Shown: piece by piece, positions 26,809 to 35,447 of the stretch
Position numbering within the stretch: position 1 is the first letter of the stretch
Layout: every line of letters starts with the position of its first letter
Assembly: GCA_020636315.1 (NCBI GenBank)
Contig: JACJYA010000015.1
Span: forward strand, 62,001-126,000
Direction of reading: 5' to 3'
Origin: Lewinellaceae bacterium
GTDB lineage: Bacteria; Bacteroidota; Bacteroidia; Chitinophagales; Saprospiraceae
Length of the DNA stretch: 64,000 bases
The notes under the pieces: generated by a model
The model's database searches: none
What the model was told of the DNA's origin: nothing
What the model saw: the letters and a program-made list of their open reading frames with translations, nothing else
Program-made: the position numbers and the translations under genes

Positions 26809-27612
26809 TCATAAGGGCCTGAGGATAACGGCATCCCAATATTCTCCTTCAATTTGCCGGATATCCAGAAAGTGTTTTTCGGCAAAATCAGCTATTATTT
26901 CTTCGGAGCTTCCCTCCCTCAATATCCTGAAAGGTTTGGTGTAGGACAGGGAATAATAACGGCAATCTGGGTCGAACTGGAAAAGGCTTTTCGCCCTCTG
27001 TGAGAGGTAGGCAACAGCATTGCCCAGGGTTATATTTCGTATTTCCAGGTAATCGCCGACGTATTCCATCTGGTGAACCTTGAAGCCGGAGAAATTATCA
27101 TCTCCGGAATGAAAGTACGCCAGAAAGGAAGGAACGTCCTGGCACACCATATAAGTGGGCACCTGGGTATATTCGGCCTCCAAAGAGAGCCGCTCCGCCA
27201 AAAATTCCAGGGTGACATTTTTGATATCTTGGGTTGAACAGGAATCGCAGGTAGCCAAAATCCTGAAGGTTCCTCTGGGTATCAGGCCGCTTCCCTCCAA
27301 TTCATGAAACAGGTAAGGCGCCCCTTTTTTTCTCCGAAAATTACAGGCCTCATCAGCTGCACAGGGTTCGATTTTACCGATCAAAAAACTGAAGATATCA
27401 ACTATGGACAGCCTGTGCAGTGAAATGGCGTTTTCCTCCACTACCAGGCTGGTGCCCAGGCCCTCTTCAGGTGCAGAGATCTCAATGGTAAATTCGGCTG
27501 CCCCCTGGTTAACAGAATGAGTTCCATAAAGGCTGGCTACCTGTGCCTGAAGCCCTTCCCGGATATTGACAATTATCAATAAAAGCAAGAATAGCAGTAT
27601 AGTCCTTTTCAC
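26809..27612 (-). CDS. Hypothetical exported protein
   Basis: 267 aa with a clear signal peptide (MKRTILLFLLLLIIVNIREGLQAQ). The mature part is mixed alpha/beta and has paired cysteines (CAADEAC; CDSC). A stretch VGDYLEIRNITLGNAVAYLSQRAKSLFQFD vaguely resembles STN/secretin short domains, but I would not assign it. It is the promoter-proximal member of the five-gene minus-strand run of exported proteins, 111 bp before the cysteine-repeat T9SS gene. Function unknown. Confidence 0.7.
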   Translation of the reverse strand: MKRTILLFLLLLIIVNIREGLQAQVASLYGTHSVNQGAAEFTIEISAPEEGLGTSLVVEENAISLHRLSIVDIFSFLIGKIEPCAADEACNFRRKKGAPYLFHELEGSGLIPRGTFRILATCDSCSTQDIKNVTLEFLAERLSLEAEYTQVPTYMVCQDVPSFLAYFHSGDDNFSGFKVHQMEYVGDYLEIRNITLGNAVAYLSQRAKSLFQFDPDCRYYSLSYTKPFRILREGSSEEIIADFAEKHFLDIRQIEGEYWDAVILRPL

Positions 27613-28167
27613 AGCTATAGGGTTTTTGGTTCAAAAAATAAAAATCATCCTGGCGCCCCGGCAGTGTCATTACTGTGAGGTTCAGCATTACCCGTTCGGC
27701 AAGAACAACTCATTTGAGAGCTGGGCGCTTCATTCCGGGCTACTATCGTTTCCTTTGCAGAAAAGAGGTACTCTCAGATAGAGTAGAACTCTGCCCGCAT
27801 GAGGAGATAGTAGGTTCAGCCTTGTGTTGTTGGATTTATTCTCGAACGCGATTTGACCAGAGTAGATTGAAACTTCAGTGGCCAGATGCGTAAAAGTAAT
27901 AAAAATCAGAAAAAAAGAAAAATTTACTACTGCTTTAATTTAAAAATTCGCAATTAGCTTTGGGCAATTCCGAAAAACCTGAACAATTCCTTACGGCTTC
28001 TGTACCCGAAAAAGGAGTCCCCGGGTTACCGAAGCCTGGAAAGTTCGGGAATGGAAAACAGAAGGCCAATGCCACAAAACTCAGGTAAATCTTTATAGGT
28101 TGTTACGTAGCAACGACGGATAATGGCCAATTTGACCATTATTTCACCCGTAAAATTTTATTCAGCT
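27613..28167. other. 555-bp divergent intergenic region without genes
   Basis: No open frame with coding character and no tRNA fold seen. It must contain the promoters of the divergent secreted-protein cluster (minus) and NHL protein (plus). The only clear signal is the 16-bp palindrome at 28099-28114. The stretch 27890-27960 is strongly A/T-rich. Confidence 0.5.
28099..28114. promoter_or_regulatory. Near-perfect palindrome upstream of the NHL protein
   Basis: GTTGTTAC|GTAGCAAC, symmetrical except for one position pair, 53 bp before the ATG. Size and location suit a dimeric regulator operator. Inference from position. Confidence 0.35.
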
Positions 28168-29295
28168 ATGAAAAACAACCTACTCGCCTTTGGACTATTA
28201 CTGCTTGGTATTAATTGTGCCGTCCAGGGCCAGGCCTATGAAATTTACGTCAGCGACGCCGGCGGTTTCAATGTCGGCAACCCTCCCTGGAGAATATACA
28301 AGTTTGACGAAAACGGCGAAAACGGGGAGATATTTATTGAAGAGCAACTGGCCTGGCCTCAGGACATCGTTTTTCTGGACCATAGAAATTCCCTGATCGT
28401 TTCCAACCTGAACACCAACAAGATAACAGAATACAATGCCGAAACCGGTGAGTTCCTCGGTGACTTCGCCACCGGTATAGGCGGCCCCACCCGAATGAAA
28501 ATCGGCCCCGACGGCCTGTTATACGTACTCCAGTGGCGAGGTGACGGGAAGGTTCTACGGTATGATCTGGACGGCAACCTCGTGGGCCGGTTCACCGATG
28601 TGGAAGTGTCGAGCAGTATCGGGCTGGATTGGGACGAAAATGGGAACCTCTACGTCTCTTCTTATGGTGAAGGATATGTCCAGCAATTCAGCCCTGCCGG
28701 GGAGAGTATGGGCCGCTTCATCAATTCCAACCTCGACGGCCCAACCAATATATGGTTTGATGAAGCCGGCAATCTTTTTGTATCGGACTGGAATGCCGGG
28801 GCTGTTAAAAAGTTTGACGCTTCGGGCAACTTTGAAGAGGTATTTATTAACGGCATCGGAAATGTTGAGGGCATGGCCTTTTTACCTGATGGAAACCTCT
28901 TATTAGGTGACGGCCAGGATGGCTCCGTCAACCTGTACGACAACGAAGGCAATTTTATCGAGGAACTCATCCCCGCCGGAACGCTGGGGCTGGCTACCCC
29001 TAATGCGGTGATCCTCCGGGAAGTTGTAATGTCATCTGTCCGTGAAACCCCGGAACCGAAAGCATTTATAGCTCCCTCGGTTGGCAAAGAATTCCACCTT
29101 ATTGGCAACCAGAACCCCCTCGATATTGAATCCATTGAGATCTATGACGCCAGGGGGCAGCTTCAGACAAGAGTGACCTACCCGGGAGAAGCCCTCTTCT
29201 GGAATGCTTCTTCTCACGCCGAAGGTATGTATCTGGCCGTCGCCAGGTTAAAGGACGGAACGGCCTGGAGCCAGAAAGTGGTGGTCAAAAAATAA
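28168..29295 (+). CDS. NHL/SMP30-type beta-propeller protein with T9SS sorting domain
   Basis: 375 aa from ATG 28168, where the signal peptide MKNNLLAFGLLLLGINCAVQGQ begins; the upstream open frame lacks one. The body is a six-bladed propeller with NHL-like repeats (RMKIGPDGLLYVLQW, LDWDENGNLYVSSYGEGYVQQF, IWFDEAGNLFVSDWNAGAVKKF, AFLPDGNLLLGDGQDGSVNLY). The final ~75 residues form a T9SS type A sorting domain (IESIEIYDARGQL...ASSHAEGMYLAVARL). Expected at the surface or secreted; binding partner unknown. A perfect 16-bp palindrome follows the gene. Confidence 0.88.
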   Translation: MKNNLLAFGLLLLGINCAVQGQAYEIYVSDAGGFNVGNPPWRIYKFDENGENGEIFIEEQLAWPQDIVFLDHRNSLIVSNLNTNKITEYNAETGEFLGDFATGIGGPTRMKIGPDGLLYVLQWRGDGKVLRYDLDGNLVGRFTDVEVSSSIGLDWDENGNLYVSSYGEGYVQQFSPAGESMGRFINSNLDGPTNIWFDEAGNLFVSDWNAGAVKKFDASGNFEEVFINGIGNVEGMAFLPDGNLLLGDGQDGSVNLYDNEGNFIEELIPAGTLGLATPNAVILREVVMSSVRETPEPKAFIAPSVGKEFHLIGNQNPLDIESIEIYDARGQLQTRVTYPGEALFWNASSHAEGMYLAVARLKDGTAWSQKVVVKK

Positions 29296-29319
29296 TTCTG
29301 AATCATTACGCTCCATAAA

Positions 29320-29359
29320 CATGAGTCATCCCGAATTAAAAATTTCGGGATGACTCATG
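29320..29359 (+). terminator. Perfect 16-bp palindrome after the NHL gene (dispersed element)
   Basis: Arms CATGAGTCATCCCGAA and TTCGGGATGACTCATG, 8-nt AT loop, 25 bp after the stop. No T-run, but position fits a terminator. The core ATGAGTCATCCC recurs at 15381-15424, hinting at a genome-wide intergenic repeat. Confidence 0.6.
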
Positions 29360-29389
29360 CTTCTATCAGAAATTCTTCCTTTCAGCCTC

Positions 29390-29397
29390 TAATTTTG
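29390..29397 (+). promoter_or_regulatory. -7 promoter core TAATTTTG for the DUF5687/ABC operon
   Basis: TAnnTTTG match about 97 bp before the DUF5687 ATG, directly after the palindrome that closes the previous gene. Confidence 0.4.
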
Positions 29398-29493
29398 TCT
29401 AGGCCCGCCCGGTAATAGTATAATTGTTTTGAAAATTCATCCGGATAAACAGATATTCGGTCCATTCCAAAACCTCGCTATTCGCCGAGCACA

Positions 29494-30969
29494 ATGATTA
29501 AAGACTTACTCCTCCACGGGTGGAAATCGCAGGTGCGCTCTCCGTTCTGGCAACGCAGCCTTGCCATCAATATCCTTCTGGGGCTTTTGATCGCTTATCT
29601 GATGCTCAATTTCCTGGCGCTGGGTTTTTTCCTGGATGTGATCCTGCAGGACGCCTTCCCCGGTGAAAGCCCTTTTACCTTGTTTAATGGCTTCCTCCTC
29701 TACACCATGCTGGCGGGGCTGGCGTTCCGCTTCCTCATGCAGAGCTTTCCCGTGCTGGATATACAGCATTACCTGTTGCTGCCGATACCCAAAAGGAGCC
29801 TCTTTCACTATCTGCTGATCAAGTCGGTATTTAATGTGGTGAATGTAATGCCGCTGTTGTTCATCGTCCCTTTCGCCGGAAAAGTCGTTTTCCCGGAGGC
29901 GGGCAGCACCTCCGGCTGGGCATGGATAGGCCTGCTTCTGGCAATTGTCTTGTTTAATAATTTTCTGGCCTTTTACCTGAAACGACAGTTCACTGCCCGC
30001 CCCATGGCAGTGCTTGGAGCTCTGGTGGGCCTGGCGGTTATGGTTTTGCTGGACAGGAAAGGGCTGATGCCGCTTTCCGGATATTTCGCCGGTGTGATAG
30101 GTTATACCATTGCCCACCCTGCCTGGGTAAGCCTTGCCGTAGTTCCGGTGCTGAGCGCCTACTTTCTGACCTATAGCTTTCTCAACCGATATACCTACCT
30201 GGATGCTTTAGAGGGGCACGGACAAACGGCCCGAAGCACACAGGGCTTTGCCGTGCTGGAGCGTTTCGGCAAAGTGGGCGCTTATCTGCAGCTGGAGTTG
30301 AAACAGATCTGGCGCAACAAGCGCCCTCAAACCATGCTGGCGATCAGCATTTTTATCCTGTTTTATCCTTTCATCGCGATTGACGATTTCAGCCAGGGTG
30401 AAGGGATGGGCCTGTTGCTGTTTATGTTTGTGCTCGCTATCGTTTTTCCGATGGCGACCTACGGGCAATTCCTCATTGCCTGGGACAGCCATTATTTCAG
30501 CCTCATCCTGGCGCGGAAAGTATCCTTCCGAGAATACCTGGAAGGCAAGTATTTTCTCTTTTTGTTATTCACTACCATTACGACCCTGATTTGCCTGTTG
30601 TACGGTTTCGTCAACCCGGCTGTACTTCCTATAGTCCTGGCTGCGGGGCTTTTCAATATGGGAGCCACCATTTACTTTGTGCTCTTTCTGGCAACTTACA
30701 ACACGCGCCCGGTTGACCCTACCAGGAGTGCGATGATGAACTGGGAAGGCATTGGCGCCTCTCAGTTTATTTTGCTTATTCCGGTTTTCGTCTTTCCATG
30801 GGCCGTTTACGGTATATGCAGCTTGTTTGTCAGCAATTTGGGCGCACTGGCCATATTGGGAGGGCTGGGTTTGGCGGGGGCTGCACTCCGAACCCGCATA
30901 TTATCCCTGGTAGAACGGCAGTTCATTAAACGGAAATACATTCTGGCCAGTAGTTTCAAACAAAAATAA
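29494..30969 (+). CDS. DUF5687 family membrane protein (ABC-2-like permease)
   Basis: 491 aa with about 11-12 membrane spans. The N-terminal pattern (LLHGWKSQVRSPFWQRSLAINILLG...LLPIPKRSLFHYLLIKSVFNVVN) and the central LELKQIWRNKRPQTML are the DUF5687 signature. The ABC ATPase gene begins 3 bp after the stop, so this is the membrane half of a putative ABC exporter. Inner-membrane protein; substrate unknown. Confidence 0.88.
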   Translation: MIKDLLLHGWKSQVRSPFWQRSLAINILLGLLIAYLMLNFLALGFFLDVILQDAFPGESPFTLFNGFLLYTMLAGLAFRFLMQSFPVLDIQHYLLLPIPKRSLFHYLLIKSVFNVVNVMPLLFIVPFAGKVVFPEAGSTSGWAWIGLLLAIVLFNNFLAFYLKRQFTARPMAVLGALVGLAVMVLLDRKGLMPLSGYFAGVIGYTIAHPAWVSLAVVPVLSAYFLTYSFLNRYTYLDALEGHGQTARSTQGFAVLERFGKVGAYLQLELKQIWRNKRPQTMLAISIFILFYPFIAIDDFSQGEGMGLLLFMFVLAIVFPMATYGQFLIAWDSHYFSLILARKVSFREYLEGKYFLFLLFTTITTLICLLYGFVNPAVLPIVLAAGLFNMGATIYFVLFLATYNTRPVDPTRSAMMNWEGIGASQFILLIPVFVFPWAVYGICSLFVSNLGALAILGGLGLAGAALRTRILSLVERQFIKRKYILASSFKQK

Positions 30970-30972
30970 AAC

Positions 30973-31662
30973 ATGATCAAAGCGCTTGACCTCACCAAGC
31001 AATACGGCCCGGCAGTTGTCCTGGATATTCCGGAGTTGGAGATCCGCACCGGCGAACGCTTCGGCCTGGTTGGCAATAACGGAGCAGGCAAAACGACCCT
31101 GTTCAGCCTGATCCTGGACCTGATACGGGCAACGAAGGGCGCCGTGCACTCCAAAGGCCTCAACGTCGCCCAGTCGGCCGAATGGAAGGCTTACACCGGT
31201 TCATTCCTGGACGAAACCTTTCTCATCGGGTTTCTTACCCCGGAGGAATACTTCCGGTTTGTCGGTAAACTTTATGGCATGAACGAAAGCGATGTGTTCA
31301 GTTTTCTCGAAAAGTTTGAAGCCTTTTTCAACGGCGAGGTGCTGGGGCGCGACAAATACATCCGTGACCTTTCAAAAGGCAACCAGAAAAAGACAGGCAT
31401 TGCCGCCGCCCTGCTCGGCAGCCCCGAGGTCATCATCCTCGACGAGCCCTTCGCCAACCTGGACCCCAGCTCACAGATCCGCCTGAAGAACCTCATCCGG
31501 GAACTGGAGCGGGACAGGACGGTCCTGATCTCCAGCCACGACCTGTCCCATGTCACAGAGGTATGCGAACGGATCGTCGTCCTGGAAAAAGGGAAGATCA
31601 TCCGGGATATTCAGGCCAACCAGGATACTTTGCAGGAACTGGAGGCCTACTTTTCCGCCTGA
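30973..31662 (+). CDS. ABC transporter ATP-binding protein
   Basis: 229 aa. Walker A GNNGAGKTT (about 35-43), signature IRDLSKGNQKK (about 128-138; LSKGN replaces LSGGQ, common in this subgroup), Walker B VIILDEPFANLDPSS (about 152-166) and switch His in SSHDLSHV. It pairs with the DUF5687 permease 3 bp upstream. Its last 16 bp overlap the end of the convergent cold-shock-like gene. Confidence 0.95.
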   Translation: MIKALDLTKQYGPAVVLDIPELEIRTGERFGLVGNNGAGKTTLFSLILDLIRATKGAVHSKGLNVAQSAEWKAYTGSFLDETFLIGFLTPEEYFRFVGKLYGMNESDVFSFLEKFEAFFNGEVLGRDKYIRDLSKGNQKKTGIAAALLGSPEVIILDEPFANLDPSSQIRLKNLIRELERDRTVLISSHDLSHVTEVCERIVVLEKGKIIRDIQANQDTLQELEAYFSA

Positions 31663-31868
31663 TCACCTTCAGTGGGCTCCTTTCGTTCCACTTCATCGGC
31701 ATAGAGTCCATGTCTATCCTCACGGATGGCAAAGCTGACCCTGACTCCGTCACTGACCGGGCTAAGTAAATGCTGGCGTTGGAAATAAAACTCCTCCCGG
31801 GTCTCCGGCACCCGGATGTATCCGTACCCCTTTTTTTCCAAATAAAACTGAACGACCCCTTCAGGCAT
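31647..31868 (-). CDS. Cold-shock-domain-like protein
   Basis: 73 aa from ATG 31868. An in-frame ATG at 31961 would add 31 residues without recognisable homology, so the shorter start is preferred. The sequence EGVVQFYLEKKGYGYIRVPETREEFYFQRQHL...GVRVSFAIREDRHGLYADEV follows the CSD/OB fold: RNP1 as KGYGYI and a degenerate RNP2 as EFYFQ. Binding of single-stranded nucleic acid is expected. It overlaps the 3' end of the ABC ATPase gene on the opposite strand by 16 bp, allowing antisense interference. Confidence 0.75.
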   Translation of the reverse strand: MPEGVVQFYLEKKGYGYIRVPETREEFYFQRQHLLSPVSDGVRVSFAIREDRHGLYADEVERKEPTEGDQAEK

Positions 31869-31968
31869 AAACCGGCGTGGTTGTTTAGGCCCTAAGTTAG
31901 GGCTTAATTTCAGGATTAATGTCGCCAACTTATGGTTGTTTTTTATTCCGGGAAACGCCATAAAGCTC

Positions 31969-31976
31969 TACCTTTG
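31969..31976 (+). promoter_or_regulatory. -7 promoter core TACCTTTG for the LpxD-like gene
   Basis: TACCTTTGGCGCCG, 27 bp before the ATG, matching the phylum consensus and the GC-rich sequence that follows it in other genes of this window. Confidence 0.5.
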
Positions 31977-32002
31977 GCGCCGAACCCTTCAAAAATTGGC
32001 AC

Positions 32003-32938
32003 ATGAAGTTTTCATCGCCCATTCCGGTTAAGGAGATCGCGGAAAAGATCGGCGCCCAGCTCATCGGTGATGCCGGCCTTATGGTTACCGGCATCAATGA
32101 GGTCCATCAGGTACAAAAAGGAGACCTCACTTTTGTGGATGTACGCAAGTATTTCGACAAATCCCTTAAGTCTGAGGCCTCGGTTATCATCATCAATGAA
32201 AAGGTGAAATGCCCCAAAGGCAAGGCCCTTTTGCTATGCGATAATCCTTTTGAAGCCTACAACGGCCTTGTTCTCGAACACCGCCCCTTCCAGCCGCTCA
32301 GCCAGGCCGTCAGCGATACGGCCGAGATCCACCCCACGGCTATCATAGAGCCCAACGTAGTCATCGGCCACCACGTAAAGGTCGGCGCCAACACTTACAT
32401 TCAGGCCAATGTGACGATCGCCGAGCACGTCACTATTGGGAATGATGTGGTGATACAATCCGGCTCAGCTATCGGCACCGATGCTTTTTACTTCAAGCGC
32501 ACCGAAGAAGGTTACCTGCCATGGCGCTCGGGCGGCCGGGTGATCATTGAAGACCGGGTAAGGATCGGTGCAGGCTGCACCATCAACAAGGGCGTCTCCG
32601 GTGATACTGTCATCGGAGAGGGGACGAAGATCGATTGCCAGGTGCACATCGGCCACGATGTCGTGGTGGGAAAGAATTGCCTCTTTGCCGCTCAGGTCGG
32701 CATTGGGGGCAATACCATCATTGGTGACGATGTTATTCTATACGGGCAGGCAGGTATTTCCCACAATGTAAAGATCGGGAACAAAGTGATGGTCCACGCC
32801 AAATCCGGAGTGTCCAAAAACCTGGAAGAAGGGAAAGCTTATTTCGGGTATCCCGCAAATGAAGCAAGGACAATGTACAAAGAGCTGGCTGCATTGCGCC
32901 ATCTGCCGACGTTCTTTGCCAATTACTACGAGAAATAG
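32003..32938 (+). CDS. lpxD: UDP-3-O-acylglucosamine N-acyltransferase (LpxD-like)
   Basis: 311 aa. The N-terminal uridine-binding domain (about 1-100) is followed by left-handed beta-helix hexapeptide repeats (about 105-275: IHPTAIIEPNVVIGHHVKVGANTYIQANVTI...). The catalytic His is in CQVHIGHDVVVG (about 217). LpxD adds the second acyl chain to UDP-GlcN in lipid A synthesis at the cytoplasmic side. It is about 30 residues shorter than E. coli LpxD at the C-terminus. Some Bacteroidota carry two LpxD-type genes, and only one may act in lipid A. It is solitary here, not next to lpxC/fabZ. Confidence 0.85.
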   Translation: MKFSSPIPVKEIAEKIGAQLIGDAGLMVTGINEVHQVQKGDLTFVDVRKYFDKSLKSEASVIIINEKVKCPKGKALLLCDNPFEAYNGLVLEHRPFQPLSQAVSDTAEIHPTAIIEPNVVIGHHVKVGANTYIQANVTIAEHVTIGNDVVIQSGSAIGTDAFYFKRTEEGYLPWRSGGRVIIEDRVRIGAGCTINKGVSGDTVIGEGTKIDCQVHIGHDVVVGKNCLFAAQVGIGGNTIIGDDVILYGQAGISHNVKIGNKVMVHAKSGVSKNLEEGKAYFGYPANEARTMYKELAALRHLPTFFANYYEK

Positions 32939-32955
32939 TTGGAGTTAAAGGGCCG

Positions 32956-33300
32956 TCACCGTTTATTGACCCGCTGGGTGGTAATGATCTGGTTGTCGGC
33001 GCCCAGCAACTGAACGAGGTACATGCCGCGCGGCAGGTCGCCTACATAATACTTCTCGCCATCGGTGGCCTCAAAGCTTTTCATCTGCCGGCCGATAAGG
33101 TTAAATACCATTACTTGTTCGACTATATCATTCTTGGTTACGCCGATATAATCCGTGGCGGGGTTGGGAAAGATCTGCAGTTCAACTTTTTCTTTGTTGC
33201 TCAAAGGCTTGATACTCAGACGGTCACTGAAGCTCGTTTGAGAATAGGTGACAGAGAGGGCGAACACGAAAAAGAACAGAAAGAGTAAAGTTTGCTTCAT
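32956..33300 (-). CDS. Small secreted protein consisting almost only of a T9SS sorting domain
   Basis: 114 aa. Signal peptide (MKQTLLFLFFFVFALSVTYSQ), a short linker, then a complete T9SS type A C-terminal domain (ELQIFPNPATDYIGV ... VMVFNLIGRQMKSFEA ... LPRGMYLVQLL) filling residues ~38-114. Sorting domains normally carry a large passenger; here there is none. It could be an anchor, a signalling CTD protein of the PorA kind, or a remnant. It lies between lpxD (convergent) and thrS (same strand, but separated by a hairpin). Confidence 0.8.
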   Translation of the reverse strand: MKQTLLFLFFFVFALSVTYSQTSFSDRLSIKPLSNKEKVELQIFPNPATDYIGVTKNDIVEQVMVFNLIGRQMKSFEATDGEKYYVGDLPRGMYLVQLLGADNQIITTQRVNKR

Positions 33301-33448
33301 ATAACCGGAGTTTTCAAAGGCTAAAGATGGTATGCACGAGCAAAATACATAGATAATTCTAACAATACAAGTGCTGCGTTAACACTTTAAAAAAAATTTA
33401 ACATGATTTTCATACTAAACTCCAAAATCCAACGATAAGTTTAGCTTT

Positions 33449-33495
33449 GGCCGGTAAAAATCTTTGGGAGCCTGGTGCAACAATTTTTACCGGCC
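33449..33495 (-). terminator. Hairpin after thrS
   Basis: Perfect 13-bp arms GGCCGGTAAAAAT / ATTTTTACCGGCC, 12 bp after the thrS stop. The A/T part of the stem gives a T-rich right flank on the minus strand; it probably ends thrS transcription. Confidence 0.6.
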
Positions 33496-33506
33496 GGCCA
33501 TCTCTG

Positions 33507-35435
33507 TTAATCCAACTGCTTCTGGAAGTATTCGGCAAATTCGGCCACCGTCATGGTTCCGATGTCTCCTTCGCCCTGCCGGCGCACGGAAACCGTTCCG
33601 CTTTCTTCTTCCTTCTCGCCGACGATGAGCATGAACGGCACTTTCTTCATTTCCGTATCGCGGATCTTACGGCCTACCTTTTCGCTGCGGTCATCAATAT
33701 ACCCGCGGATATCATAGATCCCCAGTTCCTTTTCCACTCTGCCGGCATAATCATTGAAACGGTCGCTGATGGGCAGCACGGCAAACTGGTCGGGCGCCAG
33801 CCAGAGCGGGAATTTGCCGCCGGTGTGCTCGATCAGGATGCTGATGAAGCGCTCCATGGAACCGAAAGGCGCCCGGTGGATCATCACCGGCCGGTGCGGC
33901 TGGTTGTCGGCGCCGATGTATTCCAGTTCAAAACGGTCAGGCAGGTTGTAATCCACCTGTATGGTGCCCAGTTGCCAGGAGCGCCCCAGGGCGTCCTTGA
34001 CCATGAAGTCGAGCTTGGGGCCGTAAAAGGCCGCCTCGCCCAGTTCGGTGGTGGTCTTTAACCCAACTTCTTTTGTGGCCTCGATGATGGCCCTTTCGGC
34101 ATTTTCCCAGTTCTCGTCGGCGCCGATGTATTTTTCCGGCGTATCCGGGTCGCGCAGGGAGATCTGAGCGGTAAAGTTTTCGAAACCCATCTTCGAAAGC
34201 ACCACCTTGGTGAGGTCGAGCACATTGAGAAATTCCTCTTTGACCTGTTCGGGGGTACAGAAAATGTGAGCATCGTCCTGCGTAAAACCTCTTACCCGCG
34301 ACAGGCCGTGCAGCTCGCCGCTCTGCTCGTACCGGTAAACGGTGCCGAACTCGGCGATGCGCAGCGGCAGGTCCCGGTAGGAATGCGGCCGGTTGGCATA
34401 GATCTCACAGTGGTGGGGGCAGTTCATGGGTTTGAGCATGAACTCCTCTCCCTCCTTCGGCGTGCTGATGGGGCGGAAGCTGTCCTGGCCGTACTTTTCC
34501 CAGTGGCCGGAAGTGACGTACAGTTCCTTTTTGCCGATGTGGGGGGTAATGACCAGTTTGTAGCCGCGCTTTTCCTGCTCCTTCCGCAGGAAGTTCATCA
34601 GGCGGTCGCGGAGCTGAAAGCCCTTGGGCAGCCACATGGGCAGGCCCTGGCCCACCCGGTCGGAGAACATGAACAGTTCCAGCTCGGCGCCCAGCTTGCG
34701 GTGGTCCCGCTTTTTGGCCTCCTCGATCATGACGAGGTATTCGTCCAGCTCTTTCTGTTTGGGGAAGGAGATGCCGTAAACGCGGGTCATCTGCTGCCGG
34801 CTTTCGTCGCCCTGCCAGTAGGCGCCGGCCACGTTGGTCAGCTTAACGGCTTTGATGTAGCTCGTGTCGGGCACGTGCGGGCCGCGGCACAGGTCGATGA
34901 AGTTGCCCTGCTCATAGAGCGTAATATCGGCGTCTTCTTCCTTGCGCTTTTCGAGCAGCTCCAGCTTGTATTCGTCGCCCTTCTCTTTGAAGAACTCGAC
35001 GGCGTCCTTCAGGCTGATAGGCTTGCGGACGTATTCGTTCTTCTGGCGGGCCAGCTCGATCATCTTCTGTTCGATCTTTGGGAAGTCGTCGGAAGAAATG
35101 ACTTGATCACCTGGGTCAACATCATAGTAAAACCCACTTTCGGTAGCCGGGCCGGTGCCGAACTTGATACCGGGATAAAGCGCCTCCAATGCTTCCGCCA
35201 TCAGGTGGGCGGAAGAGTGCCAGAAGGTCATTTTTCCATCTTTATCGTCCCACGTCAATAATTGTAAGCGAGCATCCTGGTTGATGGGGCGGGTAGCCTC
35301 CCACACCTCGCCGTTCACCTTTGCGGAAATGACTTTCTTCGCCAGCCCATGGCTGATGGACCGGGCGATCTCGAGCGCCGTTATTCCCTTTTCATACTGG
35401 CGCACCTGGCCATCGGGGAAAGTGATGTTGATCAT
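33507..35435 (-). CDS. thrS: Threonyl-tRNA synthetase
   Basis: 642 aa, full length. TGS domain (1-60), editing domain with HSSAHLMAEA (HxxxH, ~74) and SADxD-like pocket, class II core (motif 2 FRYEQSGELHGLSRVRGFTQDDAHIFC, zinc ligands PMNCPHHCEIY and later H residues, motif 3 HRAPFGSMERFISILIEH) and the C-terminal anticodon-binding domain. Charges tRNA-Thr. Promoter core at 35555-35562 gives a ~110-nt leader that contains a 23-bp hairpin ending 12 nt before the ATG. Confidence 0.98.
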   Translation of the reverse strand: MINITFPDGQVRQYEKGITALEIARSISHGLAKKVISAKVNGEVWEATRPINQDARLQLLTWDDKDGKMTFWHSSAHLMAEALEALYPGIKFGTGPATESGFYYDVDPGDQVISSDDFPKIEQKMIELARQKNEYVRKPISLKDAVEFFKEKGDEYKLELLEKRKEEDADITLYEQGNFIDLCRGPHVPDTSYIKAVKLTNVAGAYWQGDESRQQMTRVYGISFPKQKELDEYLVMIEEAKKRDHRKLGAELELFMFSDRVGQGLPMWLPKGFQLRDRLMNFLRKEQEKRGYKLVITPHIGKKELYVTSGHWEKYGQDSFRPISTPKEGEEFMLKPMNCPHHCEIYANRPHSYRDLPLRIAEFGTVYRYEQSGELHGLSRVRGFTQDDAHIFCTPEQVKEEFLNVLDLTKVVLSKMGFENFTAQISLRDPDTPEKYIGADENWENAERAIIEATKEVGLKTTTELGEAAFYGPKLDFMVKDALGRSWQLGTIQVDYNLPDRFELEYIGADNQPHRPVMIHRAPFGSMERFISILIEHTGGKFPLWLAPDQFAVLPISDRFNDYAGRVEKELGIYDIRGYIDDRSEKVGRKIRDTEMKKVPFMLIVGEKEEESGTVSVRRQGEGDIGTMTVAEFAEYFQKQLD

Positions 35436-35447
35436 GGTTGTTATGTT

